Below, piece after piece: positions 17,490 through 28,800 of a stretch of 64,000 nucleotides of DNA. This stretch comes from Shewanella cutis. Lineage in GTDB: Bacteria > Pseudomonadota > Gammaproteobacteria > Enterobacterales > Shewanellaceae. The DNA is taken from contig NZ_JACSDI010000003.1 in assembly GCF_022410515.1 (NCBI RefSeq), positions 124,001-188,000 on the forward strand. Reading direction: 5' to 3'. The notes under the pieces were generated by a model. That model saw only the letters and a list, made by a program, of their open reading frames with translations, was not told the origin of the DNA and did not search any database. Position 1 is the stretch's first letter. Each line of letters starts with the position of its first letter. The translations under genes and the position numbers were made by a program.

Positions 17490-20400
17490 TTATGCCTCTT
17501 CGATACAGATAGCAATATCGGTCACCTCATAAATGCGCAGGCCATCCTTACTCAGGTTGGCATCGCCTTTGATGATGCGTTTACCGTCTTTATCTTCAAT
17601 ACTGGTGATATGCACATCCAGCGACATCTGTTTGTTTAATGGATTAATTTGACCGCGATACTTCCATTTAATTTCTGACAGGATCTGGCCAAATTTCGGA
17701 TTATTAAAGCCTGCGCCTAGGTCTTGGTCTATGGCATAGGTTTGCAGTAATTCGATAATCGCCTCGACGCCGAGGGAGCCTGGCATCACAGGGTCCTGAT
17801 GGAAATGGAACTGGAAGAACCAATCACTCGGATCAATGGAGCGCTCGGCGTACAAGTAACCCAGCCCCTTCTTACCGCCAGTTTTTACAATCTCAGCCTT
17901 GTCGATAAAGTTCAGCTGCCCACCCGCGAGGCGGTAGTATGGTTTGCCCAGCGGCGCTACAAAACTGCGGCCATTTTTATCTAACAGATTGATTTGGCTG
18001 TCGGCTTTAATAGCGCGCTCAAGGTGCCAGGCTTGGGTTATTTTACCATTGTCGATACCCAACTGGTTTTTAAGCGCATCAGCCTTAAAGTAACCGAAAA
18101 CCGCATTGCCACGGTAGAAGGGCTCGCCATCGCAGCTCAGTTCGAAACTAAAGTTTTGAATGATATTGCTGCCAGCTATCACGGTGGACAGTAGGCGCGA
18201 ATCGTTGACTATGGTTTTACCGCGTAAATCCACTTCGCGCAGTAACTTGCCACTGCCGTCGAGGTTGCGGAAAAATAATTCCTGCCCCGGGAAGCCTAAG
18301 GTCGTGCCCATATAACCCGAGATAAAGCCATTGGGCTGCAATGAGATTTCCATCAGCACTGAGTAAGGCATCACACTCGGGTGGCTGTTTTTAGCGTAAT
18401 ACCAAGCATTGCTGGGCACTTCATACTCGGCAATACAGGAGGATGGCTTTTTCAGCTCGCCACGTTTGCCCTCAATGGCCACCACGCGGGTGGTGAGTTG
18501 CAGATCGCCGCAGGGCGTGCGCGGCGGGATTAAACCACGGTAAATACTAAAATCGGGGCCGAAGCAGTTTTCAATATCGCCAGTGGCAAACTCAAACAAA
18601 TGGTAAGGCGTAAACGGCAGGGTGTCGGGCACGCGGTTGGCGTACTTAGAGCCTGCTGGCGCAATCGGCGCACTCACATGTTTTAGTGGCACAACGCCTT
18701 TATTTACCGGAGCTGCAACATCCGGGATTTGTGCCATCAGTGGCGCTTGTTCCGCTTGGTTGTCGATATTTGCTGCTTTGGGAGCATTACTCTGTGAAGA
18801 ACTGCTTTGCGAAGAGCAGCCCTGTGAAAAATGGCTTTGCGAATAGCGGGTGCAATCCGCTTCTTCTTTAATCATCACCCCGAGGTTTTGGAAATCCACT
18901 ACCACTTTGCCATTGAGCAGAATATCGATATTCGCCTTGGCATAGGGGCGAGGACTCATGCCAATTTCGGTGACTTCCATGCGATAGGTGAGGGTGCCTG
19001 ATTGTGGCAATACCTGACCGCGGCAGCGTACTTTTTGCGATGCGTTTTCAAGGGGTTGGAAACGACCGTTTGTGACGCCACCTGCTTGTGTATTAGCGTG
19101 CATACCAATATGCAGCATAAAGAATTGCAGCAACTGGCCACAACCTTCGGCCATCAGGGAGCCGGCCATCACTTGGTCGCCCTTGAAATGGCAGGGGAAA
19201 TACCAATGGTCGGGGGCTAATTGCTTGTGACCTTCAATCAAGCCTAAGCCCCAGGCGCCGCCATGCACGTCGAGCTTACTTACTTGCTCGATCATCAGGA
19301 ATTTTTCCGAGGCGAAGCAGAGTGAAGGCTGGAGGCCAAACTTTGCCTGATGGGCTGCATGTTCACCGCCGAAACAGCCGCCAATGTCGGCGCTCAGCAG
19401 ACGATGGATTTGGCCGTAGCTAAAGGCCGTTTGCGCGCAGTTAAGTAGCGGCGTGAAGAGTGGCTTATTGCCGTTTCGGGCATATTCATTGGCCAGTGCA
19501 ATTTGTGCCTGCTCGTGTGCTTTAATTTCGGCCTCGGTGCGGATCACCCCTTTGCCATCGGCCAGTTCTTTATCGGTAAAGAATCCCGCGCAGCCGCCAT
19601 CCATCTTGAGGATCAGCTTATCGCCCACGAAGCATTCGTAGGAGAAGAAAAACAGCAGGGTATCGCCATTGCGGGCAAAGTGGTTGATGGAGATATCGTA
19701 GCGCAGGGTGTCACCGCCGCGGGGTAGATCCCCAAGGAAGGTGAGGGTGCAGTCGAGCAAGCGATAGACGCGCTCGCCCTTGTTTTCAAAATCGATACCT
19801 AAGTAGCTGATCAGCATTAAGTCGCATTGGCCCGATTCGACCGCCACAGCCCAAGGAATTTGGCCATCGACCAAGAAGGGCGCATCCACGGGAATGTCGT
19901 ACTCTGTGGTCATAGTGCTCGGCTGATAGCGGTTCATTTGCGCGTTGAGCTTAGTCACCCGCGAGACCAGCAGATAATCCGAGGTCGGCAGACGCACGCG
20001 GCGCGAATAACTATCGATAATGGCGTAGTCTTTGCCAAATACCTTGGCAATATCACCCTCGGCGTATTCCACTAGGTCGTGGTAATCCCAAATGCAGGGC
20101 TTAAGCGCAGGGATCGGCGGCGTGTAGGGCAACACATTAGCATGATCAGGTTTTAACTCTGATTTTAGTTCTGGGACTGATACCGCTTGCTGCACCGCGG
20201 GAGCGGCATTGGCGCTGGTGGCAACATGGGGTGCAACAGAACCCATTTGTGTCGTCTGGGACAATTGCGCTTTTAACAGCGCATCGGCCAGTTTGAGCCC
20301 TTGCTCTCGGCTCTGTAAAAAGGCTAAGTGCGCCTCGCGGGCAAGCTGCTGGTTTTGCAACAGTTGCTGGTTTTGTAACAGTGCCGCGCTATCCTGCGAC

Positions 20401-23400
20401 GCCCTATCCTGCGCCAAGGGCTCCGCCGAATATTGGTGTGGTGCGTTAGATGACATACCGCTCTCTACTGCTAATGGTGTGGCAAATGGGGTGGCGTTTT
20501 TTGCCGTGATATCAAGTGCTGCTTCTACTATGGGCTCAGTTTGTGTCGCCTGTGGTGCGACAGGCTGTAACAGGCGCATTTTGCCTTGGATGGCGGTAAG
20601 TGCGGGCAGTGGCGTATCCACAATATGTTGATAGATATCGCGGCCACCGAGCGTCACAGGTTTGATTAAATGCTTTTGCTCACTCAAGGTTAAATCTTGC
20701 GCTAGGCGCTGTTCTAGTTGTGCCGCCTGCGTTGCAGTCTGGCTTAACAGCAGCAGCGAGCTCACTCCTTGGCTTTGGGTGGAGACTAATGCCTGTTTAG
20801 CGGCGTTTTTATCTGAACCCGCAGACCCATTCTTTAGGTTTAACAGGGCACTCAAAAGACTGGCCATACCCGCAGCGGCAAAGTTATGCCCAAGGGTATT
20901 GGCGACTCGGCTGCATGGCGTCCCCATAAGATTAAGCTGCGTTAATAGCTGCTCTGCGGGCAGTCGCTCTTCTGGGGCAATACATTGCTCAACCATATGG
21001 ATGGTAGAGGGCACTGAAGGATTGGCGATAGCTGTTTCGGTTATCAACGAATCAAGCAGCTTGGGCAGCTGATGATGTGTGCCAAATGCTTGACCACGAA
21101 TCTGGCCGTAACCCGTTTGTTGACTGTTGCTCGCTTGCTGGCTGGTCAGCACGATAGCGCCCGCGCCTTCACCCACCTTCCACTGTGGATTCGCGCTGTT
21201 GGCATCGAGATCAACGGCGGCTTGAGCATTTTTCAATATGACCTGTTCAATACTGCCGCTTAAATCCACGGCGGCAATCACTACGCCATCGAGTGCCTCT
21301 TGGGACAGTAAGTTTTGCGCCACATCGATACAGCGAGCGACCGATTGCTCGGCGGCTGAGATGGTAAAGGCCGGGCCGTTAAAGTCCCACAGCGAGGCGA
21401 TGCGCGACGCCATAATATTGCCAATAAAGCTGGTGTATTGATTGAGCTTGGCGGCATCGAGCACGCTGTCCATGGCGATGGCTTCGAGGGCGAGGTATTC
21501 ATCATTGGAGAGGTGAACGCCTTGTCGCGTTAAGCTATCTGCAAGTTGGGTGTGCAAATTCACGCGGCCACGGAATTGGTGCAGTTCAAGCTCGGTTTCC
21601 ATCGCCACTAACACCGCGACCTTGCTGCCTGCGGTTAACTTGGCGTCGCGAATCGCTTCGTCGGCGACTTTGATCAGCAACAATTGCTGGGAGATTAGCC
21701 TGTCATCCTCATTGGGCGGCACTTTAAAGCGCAAAAAGTCGAAATCAAACTGCTCGATATAGGCGCCTTTGGGCGCGCGATTTAGGCCAAAGTGGTTAAG
21801 GATATCGGGGTGCTTATCTAAGCCTTTCCAGCGGTTAGGTGGCAGCGGGATAAAGGCATCTGTTTGATCTGATAACGCCTTATCCAGCTCATTGATGGAG
21901 GCCAAAGGCCCAAAGTGCGACGCCATGCCGATAACGGTTAATGCTTGCTGCTGATAAACAGGTTTGTTGGCTTGCTTCTCGGCGCTGTGAATTGTTGGCT
22001 GATAGGATTCCAACAACAGATGGGCATTACAGCCGCCAAAACCAAATACAGACACCCCCGCATGGCGACGATCGTTGCCTGTTTTATCGGGCCAAGTCTG
22101 CAGCTGAGTGGGGATATTATTTCCGCTAAACAATCCCTTAGGCGATGATATCGGCGCCTTAAGGTTGATACTTGGCGGTAGATGGCCTGAACGCATGGCA
22201 AAAATCATTTTCATGATCCCAGGCATGCCAGCAGCGGTGAGCAAATGTCCAAGGTTGGATTTAGCCGAGCCAATCAGTGGCGCGTGTGTGCCCTCAAGTT
22301 TATCTTCGAAAAAACGCTCCATCGAGGTGAGCTCAACCTTATCCCCCAGCGGCGTGCCGGTGGCATGGCATTCAATCACTTCGATATTGCTCGGGTGGGT
22401 GTTGGCGGCGGCATAGGCGCGCTCGAAGGCTTGCACTTGGCCCTTACTGTTGGGGCTTAAGACAAATTGGCCTTTGCCATCGTTCGATAAGCCAATACCA
22501 CTGACCACGGCATAGATATTATCGCCATCGCGTTCGGCATCCTCTAAACGCTTAAGCACTAATACGCCAGCGCCTTCGCCTGCGAATAAGCCTTTGCTAT
22601 TGCTATCGAAAGGTGCCGAAATTCCATGGTCTGGATAGGCGTGGAAAATCGAGAATCCCATATTGATAAAGAAGGGATCGGCGCCCGATACCGCGCCTGC
22701 GAGCATCATATCGGCCTTGCCTGTGGTTAAATAATCGCAGGCAAGTTTGAGGGCATAGACTGAGCTGGCGCAGGCGGCATCGAGGCTCAGCTGCGTGCCG
22801 CCAAGGCCGAGGGCATCACTGACTAACTTTGATGCGGTATGGGCAATGGCACCATTGGCGGCCTGTTGCGTGGCCGCCATCGAACCATTGGCGAAGGGCG
22901 CTAAGGCAAATTGTGGTTGATTAAGCTTGGTTTTTAATGCCTTTTCAACCGCTTGATGGTAAATCGGTAAAAACAGTTCATTGGAGCTTGCAGTCGGGAA
23001 CGACAATGTGCCCATTACTATCCCTGTGCGTTCAAGCAATGGCGCCGTTAAGTCGATGCCTGCATCAATTAGCGCTTTTTTACTGCAATCTAATGCCCAT
23101 AAAAAGCTTTCATCGAGCCCATCAAAGGCCGTCGGCGGCAGCTGATAACCCTGTGGGGCAAAACGAAAATTGCGGATATAGCCGCCCTTGTCGCAATAAA
23201 AACGGTCGGCTTGGCCTTGAACGCCTTGGTAATCCGCTGGATTGGCATTGAGTTTGGCCGCATCGATTTGGCTGCGGGAATCTTTTTTATCCAGCAGATT
23301 TTGCCAAAACTGCTCCGGTGTGTCGGCATCGGGATACTGGACGGCAAGGCCGACGATGGCAATCTTTGGCATCGCCTTTGAGCTTTGGCGCTGGTCGTTT

Positions 23401-23453
23401 GGCACAGCGGCGCTGTCTTGCAGAGTCGGGTGAGCATGCATTTGAGAACTCAA
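17490..23453 (-). CDS. pfaC: PfaC, PUFA synthase (KS, chain-length factor, two FabA-type dehydratases)
   Basis: A 1,987-residue multienzyme. Domains in order: an active ketosynthase (about 28-480) with Cys228 in DAACASS and the His motifs ECHATGTPLGD and KSNLGHL; a KS-like chain-length factor (about 510-930) with Glu702 (SAAEQS) in place of the catalytic Cys; and two FabA-like hot-dog dehydratase regions (about 1115-1530 and 1590-1985) with CHFKGDQVMAGSL and HFHQDPVMPGSL motifs. These dehydratases would introduce and isomerise the double bonds retained in EPA. An Ala/Gln-rich linker separates CLF from DH. The start is the TTG at 23453: AAGGAG lies seven bases upstream and the codon overlaps the pfaB stop (TTGA), so translation is coupled. 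An ATG at 23441 is an alternative. Confidence 0.96.
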   Translation of the reverse strand: MSSQMHAHPTLQDSAAVPNDQRQSSKAMPKIAIVGLAVQYPDADTPEQFWQNLLDKKDSRSQIDAAKLNANPADYQGVQGQADRFYCDKGGYIRNFRFAPQGYQLPPTAFDGLDESFLWALDCSKKALIDAGIDLTAPLLERTGIVMGTLSFPTASSNELFLPIYHQAVEKALKTKLNQPQFALAPFANGSMAATQQAANGAIAHTASKLVSDALGLGGTQLSLDAACASSVYALKLACDYLTTGKADMMLAGAVSGADPFFINMGFSIFHAYPDHGISAPFDSNSKGLFAGEGAGVLVLKRLEDAERDGDNIYAVVSGIGLSNDGKGQFVLSPNSKGQVQAFERAYAAANTHPSNIEVIECHATGTPLGDKVELTSMERFFEDKLEGTHAPLIGSAKSNLGHLLTAAGMPGIMKMIFAMRSGHLPPSINLKAPISSPKGLFSGNNIPTQLQTWPDKTGNDRRHAGVSVFGFGGCNAHLLLESYQPTIHSAEKQANKPVYQQQALTVIGMASHFGPLASINELDKALSDQTDAFIPLPPNRWKGLDKHPDILNHFGLNRAPKGAYIEQFDFDFLRFKVPPNEDDRLISQQLLLIKVADEAIRDAKLTAGSKVAVLVAMETELELHQFRGRVNLHTQLADSLTRQGVHLSNDEYLALEAIAMDSVLDAAKLNQYTSFIGNIMASRIASLWDFNGPAFTISAAEQSVARCIDVAQNLLSQEALDGVVIAAVDLSGSIEQVILKNAQAAVDLDANSANPQWKVGEGAGAIVLTSQQASNSQQTGYGQIRGQAFGTHHQLPKLLDSLITETAIANPSVPSTIHMVEQCIAPEERLPAEQLLTQLNLMGTPCSRVANTLGHNFAAAGMASLLSALLNLKNGSAGSDKNAAKQALVSTQSQGVSSLLLLSQTATQAAQLEQRLAQDLTLSEQKHLIKPVTLGGRDIYQHIVDTPLPALTAIQGKMRLLQPVAPQATQTEPIVEAALDITAKNATPFATPLAVESGMSSNAPHQYSAEPLAQDRASQDSAALLQNQQLLQNQQLAREAHLAFLQSREQGLKLADALLKAQLSQTTQMGSVAPHVATSANAAPAVQQAVSVPELKSELKPDHANVLPYTPPIPALKPCIWDYHDLVEYAEGDIAKVFGKDYAIIDSYSRRVRLPTSDYLLVSRVTKLNAQMNRYQPSTMTTEYDIPVDAPFLVDGQIPWAVAVESGQCDLMLISYLGIDFENKGERVYRLLDCTLTFLGDLPRGGDTLRYDISINHFARNGDTLLFFFSYECFVGDKLILKMDGGCAGFFTDKELADGKGVIRTEAEIKAHEQAQIALANEYARNGNKPLFTPLLNCAQTAFSYGQIHRLLSADIGGCFGGEHAAHQAKFGLQPSLCFASEKFLMIEQVSKLDVHGGAWGLGLIEGHKQLAPDHWYFPCHFKGDQVMAGSLMAEGCGQLLQFFMLHIGMHANTQAGGVTNGRFQPLENASQKVRCRGQVLPQSGTLTYRMEVTEIGMSPRPYAKANIDILLNGKVVVDFQNLGVMIKEEADCTRYSQSHFSQGCSSQSSSSQSNAPKAANIDNQAEQAPLMAQIPDVAAPVNKGVVPLKHVSAPIAPAGSKYANRVPDTLPFTPYHLFEFATGDIENCFGPDFSIYRGLIPPRTPCGDLQLTTRVVAIEGKRGELKKPSSCIAEYEVPSNAWYYAKNSHPSVMPYSVLMEISLQPNGFISGYMGTTLGFPGQELFFRNLDGSGKLLREVDLRGKTIVNDSRLLSTVIAGSNIIQNFSFELSCDGEPFYRGNAVFGYFKADALKNQLGIDNGKITQAWHLERAIKADSQINLLDKNGRSFVAPLGKPYYRLAGGQLNFIDKAEIVKTGGKKGLGYLYAERSIDPSDWFFQFHFHQDPVMPGSLGVEAIIELLQTYAIDQDLGAGFNNPKFGQILSEIKWKYRGQINPLNKQMSLDVHITSIEDKDGKRIIKGDANLSKDGLRIYEVTDIAICIEEA

Positions 23454-25852
23454 AGGGGTTCTCCTTCTTGGAATACGTTTGAAAAATGGCCTAATGCGCA
23501 GGCGTTGGCAGAGTGTGACGCTATCGTTTTAGCCGCATTCTTATCTGCATGAATAGTTGCTGAGTGCGTTACTGATTGAGCTGCCGATTGAGGCATTAGC
23601 GGCGCAAGGGAAAGTGGCACTCTATGGCTGATAAGTTGGGCTAAGCATTTGAGTAAACTGGTGATCGTATCGCTGCCCTTGGCATTGCATGCCATGGCTA
23701 ATATCGGTTGTTCCTGTGTTTGAATGCCATCGACACCCAACTCTAATTGGCGGCCGATTTTATCGATAAGTGTGCTGGTTTGCCGATCGGCGCCCACCTC
23801 AACAAATAAGCGCGCACCTTGGTGATACGCGGTGTTAATCAGCCCGGTAAAATTAAGCGGCGCGCAAAAGGTGTCGGCAATGCTTTTGGCAATGCTTTGG
23901 CTATCGATACTGACGGTGCTTTGCTGCGCCGCGCTAATAAAACGCACCTGAGTCTCGTAGGCATTCGCCTTTAAGCCCAAGGTATAAAACCCTTGGATAG
24001 CACTGTGCTGTGACTGCGAGGGCGAAGTATGCATGGCGGTGACTTTATTGCTGGCAATGCCACGCTTATTCAGCCTTTTAAGGAGTTGTAAGCAGCTTGC
24101 TTCGCAGCCCGCGAGAATGCAGGTATCACCCTGTTCAATCGCCAGATAAACCCGTGGAAAATCAGTCAGCAGGGTATTAATTTCGGCGCGAGAGGCTCGC
24201 ACTAAAAAGCTATTCCACGCCAGCGGTGCATCTTCACTCAACTGCCAATCGCGGCGCACCGCAAGCAGTGGGCCTGAAATCTCCTGATTAAAGATGGCGC
24301 TGTTTTGGGTGGCGTTAATCAGGGCATGTGGCGTTTGCCAGATATCCAAACTTGCCCACATTGCCGCTTCGCCCATGGAATAGCCCAGAGCCAGTTGCGG
24401 TTGAATAGTAAAGACTCGAGTCAACAGCTTACTGAATAGGTAACTGGCGCCAACACCGCTAATCGCAAGCTGGCTTAAGCTCATCTCTGCTGCATCTTTT
24501 ACATCAACGGCACTTTTGGCATATGCAGCGCTTTGGTAAATCGCCTCGGCCTGCAGCATGGCGGCTAAATCCCCCTCGCGTTCAAGCTCGCGATAAAGCG
24601 CAGGGAAATAGCCATGTAAGTCACTGAACATATTCGGATAAACTGTGCCAACCCCTGGATAGACAAAGGTTAAGCCCGTATCGCCAAGGGGCGAGGCCGT
24701 AAAATAACTGCCCGCAGGGGTCTTAAAGGCTAGATTGGCCGATGGCGTTGGCGCTGGAGTCTGTTGCGTCTTTTCAATATAAGCGCGCATCGCCTTGGCT
24801 TCTTGCATTAGCTCCTCAAGAGAGCCAGCCATCAGCACTAGGGCTAATTTATCCTGTGCTTGATAACGCTCAAACCAATCACTGCCTTGGATACTAAGCC
24901 AATCCGTATCAGGTTGTTTTACCGATAAATCTAATGAATCAATCAGTTGCGACAACTTAAGCGTTAACGACTCAAACTCATTGCCGCTGATGGGGATAAA
25001 CAACCTGTTAGTATTGAGTAATGGCTGAGCAATAAGCCGAGTGCCTTGGGTCAAGATAAGGCTCTGGGCTGTCTGAGCTTGAGGGGCTTTACCCAAGAGA
25101 TTACCCAAGAGATTTAGGCTTAATACCCTTGCCTGATGAGGCTTGGTAAACCAATAGCTGTTCTCCGCGTTTTTTACTGGCTTTTCAGCGCGCAGTTCAG
25201 CGTGTTGCTCAGCAAGTTGCACTGCATCAGTCGCATCAAGCATTGGTTCAATGCCTTTAAGGCTTCGATGACTTAACGCCTCAACCGCTTGAGCTAATAC
25301 ATTCAACTGACTGGCAAGATTGCCTGCATCCGCGTAGCAATTTACCGCCTGAGCAGGATTGCGTTTGGCGAGGGCAAAAGCGCGATTTGCACAGTTTTTG
25401 ATTTCTATATCGCAAAGTGCTTCATTCGCTTGGGCTTGAGTCTGTGTCAAGGCTGAAATATAAGCCTCGGCATGCAGATGTAATTGCGCGGCAAGTAGTC
25501 CATCAAGCAGATACAGGCAGCGTACTTGCTGCTGATGGTCAAAGCGGATTTCAACGAGTTGTTTTTGCGCAATATGGGCGAGCTGATCTGTGATCAAGGC
25601 GACCAGTGTTGGCTCATCTGATGGCTCATCAATCAGTGGCTTATCTTCAACATTGAGCAGAACTCGACAAGCCATCAACTGTTGCAGCTTACTGACATCG
25701 GTTTGTGCATGGTTAAGCGCACTCTGCATCCGCGTATCGTCAAGTCTGGCATCACCAAGCCATACGGCTATTCGCAGTGGCTTGGCATTGGGATGCGGAC
25801 TGTTTAGTGCCGCATTGCTTAATGCGGCATGTGCGATTGGGTCGAGTGTCAC
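23450..25852 (-). CDS. pfaB: PfaB, PUFA synthase acyltransferase subunit
   Basis: An 800-residue protein with an acyltransferase domain (about residues 390-720) whose nucleophile is Ser492 in LALGYSMGEAAMWASL. Later motifs (NKVTAMHTSPSQSQHSAIQG and LFVEVGADRQTSTLIDKIG) are typical of the AT fold. The N-terminal 380 residues are poorly conserved and look like a degenerate KS-like region. PfaB is thought to influence which final PUFA is made and to help release or transfer it. It starts with GTG at 25852 and overlaps the pfaA stop by four bases (GTGA); its own stop overlaps the pfaC start. Confidence 0.95.
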   Translation of the reverse strand: MTLDPIAHAALSNAALNSPHPNAKPLRIAVWLGDARLDDTRMQSALNHAQTDVSKLQQLMACRVLLNVEDKPLIDEPSDEPTLVALITDQLAHIAQKQLVEIRFDHQQQVRCLYLLDGLLAAQLHLHAEAYISALTQTQAQANEALCDIEIKNCANRAFALAKRNPAQAVNCYADAGNLASQLNVLAQAVEALSHRSLKGIEPMLDATDAVQLAEQHAELRAEKPVKNAENSYWFTKPHQARVLSLNLLGNLLGKAPQAQTAQSLILTQGTRLIAQPLLNTNRLFIPISGNEFESLTLKLSQLIDSLDLSVKQPDTDWLSIQGSDWFERYQAQDKLALVLMAGSLEELMQEAKAMRAYIEKTQQTPAPTPSANLAFKTPAGSYFTASPLGDTGLTFVYPGVGTVYPNMFSDLHGYFPALYRELEREGDLAAMLQAEAIYQSAAYAKSAVDVKDAAEMSLSQLAISGVGASYLFSKLLTRVFTIQPQLALGYSMGEAAMWASLDIWQTPHALINATQNSAIFNQEISGPLLAVRRDWQLSEDAPLAWNSFLVRASRAEINTLLTDFPRVYLAIEQGDTCILAGCEASCLQLLKRLNKRGIASNKVTAMHTSPSQSQHSAIQGFYTLGLKANAYETQVRFISAAQQSTVSIDSQSIAKSIADTFCAPLNFTGLINTAYHQGARLFVEVGADRQTSTLIDKIGRQLELGVDGIQTQEQPILAMACNAKGSDTITSLLKCLAQLISHRVPLSLAPLMPQSAAQSVTHSATIHADKNAAKTIASHSANACALGHFSNVFQEGEPL

Positions 25853-28800
25853 TTAACACTTACCTCGGCCGTGCTTTGGGCGACTGCCTGCTCTTGCGCC
25901 TGTTGTTGGAGTTTATTAGCCAAAAACGCTTGGTTAAGCGTCTTACTGATCGTGACTTTTGCTCGCTTCATCTCGCAGCTTAGACGGCCATCTTGATGAT
26001 AAAGCGCAATATTGGCTTCAAGTGAACGGGACGAATGCTTGATAACATCCAACACTAATACCGCCTTCTCGCCAAAACCTAAGGGCGAATAGGACACGAA
26101 CTCGCCAATTGTGCTAGGTAAGCTTGCCGCTTGATATTTAAGACGCGCCCACACGAGCATGGCCTGCAATAACAGATCTTCGGCAAAGGGTTGTGTGCCC
26201 TTATCCTCAAGCTTTGGCGCAAACTCGCCGCAGTCATCTAATGTCACCTGTGGCAGTTCTACTTTGGCTATAAGCTGTTGGTCATCAAAGGTGAGCACTT
26301 CGCTTATGCCTTGCAGTCTTGGGCCATGGAACAGTGTGCCATCGCGGTAGAGCGACTCGCGGCTCGCGATAGCGGGTTGCTGCGTTATCTCCTCTATCAG
26401 AGAATGCAACTCGCCAACCTCGAAACGCTGCGCGTCTTGCTTATCATCCGTCTGCGCTACTAACACCGCCTGATACTGCGGGCGACCTTCAAAGCTAATC
26501 AGCGCGGCTAACGCCTCAGTCGATTGCTGTGTAGCGTCGGCAAGCGGCGTGAGCATCAATTCGAGCTCAATAGGCGCATCGCGGGCAAGCAGCGCCTCAT
26601 CGAAGATTATTCCTTTGAGTAGTCGATAATCGCTGACACTCACCGCCGTACCTAAATGGGCCTTGGCGGCCTCACGCATCCAATCTATGGCGCACACCGT
26701 TGGCAACACCGCATGACCATTGATGCGATGATCCTCAATAAAGCTCATGCGGTTAGGGTCGAGGCTGCGTGTAACGCGAATACTCTGCGGCACCGTTTGG
26801 GCCATAGGCTGCGGATCTAACGCCGTGGTTAGATCCGCTTCAGGCTTTTTTACTGATGCAACTTCAACGGCATTGGCGGTATTGCCCTGCATATCGGTTC
26901 CGACCAACAGCTGCGCCCCTGTATCAGCCAATAATTGGCTGGCAAATAACTCAGCACCGGCTTTGAGTGGAATGACATAAACCCCGCGGTCGATAAACAT
27001 TTTCTTCAGCGCTGGATTGACCATGCCGCCATCCCAAGGACCCCAATCGAAGCTCATCACTTTGGCTGTAGGTAATTGCTGCGCAAGTTGCAGCGCGGCC
27101 TTATTGAGAATGTCGTTAGACATGGCGTAGTCGCTCTGGCCGGTATTGCCGTAAAAACCTGCCGCCGAGGAAAACAGCGCAATGAGTTTTACTTGGCTCA
27201 GATCCAGCGTTGACAGCAGATTGTTAAGTCCGGTCACCTTAGTGCCATAAACGCGTTCAAGTTCGCTTAAGGTTTTGTCTTGAATATGTTTATCGGCTAG
27301 GACTCCCGCACCGTGAATAATCCCCGTGATGGGCGATAGGGCACTGATAGGCGCAATAGTGCTGGCAATGGCGGCAGGATCGTTGACATCCACACTTAAG
27401 TACTCGGCGCTGGCGCCCACCGCTTCAAATGCCTGCAAGGCATGGCTGATTTCAAGGCTGCTTTGTACTGGCCAAACTAAGGCATCCACTTGTTTTGGTG
27501 TGGGTTTATCACCCAGGCTTTGCAGATGCGCAATGGCTGCGGCTTTCAGCTCGTTGCGATTTTTACCCAGAGCCCAAGCGGGGATCCCCTGATGGGCGCT
27601 ACGACCCGCGAGGATAAAATGTGCCTTGCAGCGTTTCGCTAAACTTAAGGCGCACTCGAAGGTAACGCCCTTAGCGCCGCCTGTGACGAGGATTTTGTCC
27701 GCATTGCTAAGGGCCGCGGGTGGATGAAGAAGTGCTGCACTGCCCGCAACTAAGGTGGTGCGCTCAAGCTCGCTATCAATACCGACTTCGACTGGCGCAT
27801 CTTGGAGGTAGAATTCCTGCACCACCGCATTGGCAACCGTTTTGGCGTCCAAGTTTGGCGCGATATCCAGTGCGCGGCAGACCACTCCCGGCCACTCGTG
27901 ATTTAAGGTTTTAGTGAGTCCAAAGAGTGCCGCTTGGTTGAGTTCACTCTGGCTGATGAGGGCGCTTGCAGACTCATTCATGCCGATATAGCCAAAGCCA
28001 CCGTCGATACGGCTGACGGTGACAAAGCGGCAATAGTCACGTTCAGTTAAAAGTGGTTGTAAGTGCTTGGCGAACAAGAAGGCTTGCTCGACCGAAGCTT
28101 TGGCTTCGTCTGCCAGCACTAAGCCTGCACCTTGATCGGCAACGGACTTATGCTGTGGCTGCAGATGAATAAAACCGGCGATTTGGCCAAGTGCTTCAAT
28201 CTGATTGATGACCTCACAAATGCTTTCATCATCAATCGCCTCTAGCGTGAAGCTGGCAATATGGCTATCGAGTGGCGATGCACTGGCCACAACCGTTTTC
28301 GGTGAGCGTACAACCGCGACCTTAACACCTTGGGCGTGAAGCTTTTCGGCAATCACCCCCGCGTTGTGGCCATCGTCGCCGATAACGACGTAACTGTTTG
28401 ACGTCAGTTGAATATCGCTAGTTGAGATGATGCGCGCTAACTCAGCCGCCGCTGGCAACTTTTTTAGCATCACCTCACTATGGGGCGGCAGGTCGATGAT
28501 TTCCTCGACTGTTTCTGTAATCGCCTCTTGAATTGGCGCAGCATGGTTTTGTTGTAGCGCCTCACTTGAGGCTTGCGAACCAGCATAGAGGGCGACAATT
28601 TCACCCAAGGTGCGACACTCGGTTAAATCTTCAGGGCTGAGTTCTGGCAGGTTCGGCATTTGATCTTGTACCGTGCCTAGAATTTCCACGCGCTTAATAG
28701 AATCGATACCAAGGTCGGCCTCCATATCCATGCTGAGTTCCAGCATTTCAACGGGATAGCCAGTCTTATCGGCCACGACCGCCATCATAGTGCGCTCAAT

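Noticed and set aside
20209..21072. Plus-strand frames of 136-140 codons
   Set aside because: They lie opposite pfaC, are Cys/Ser/Ala-rich with no family likeness, and reflect the codon bias of the real gene.
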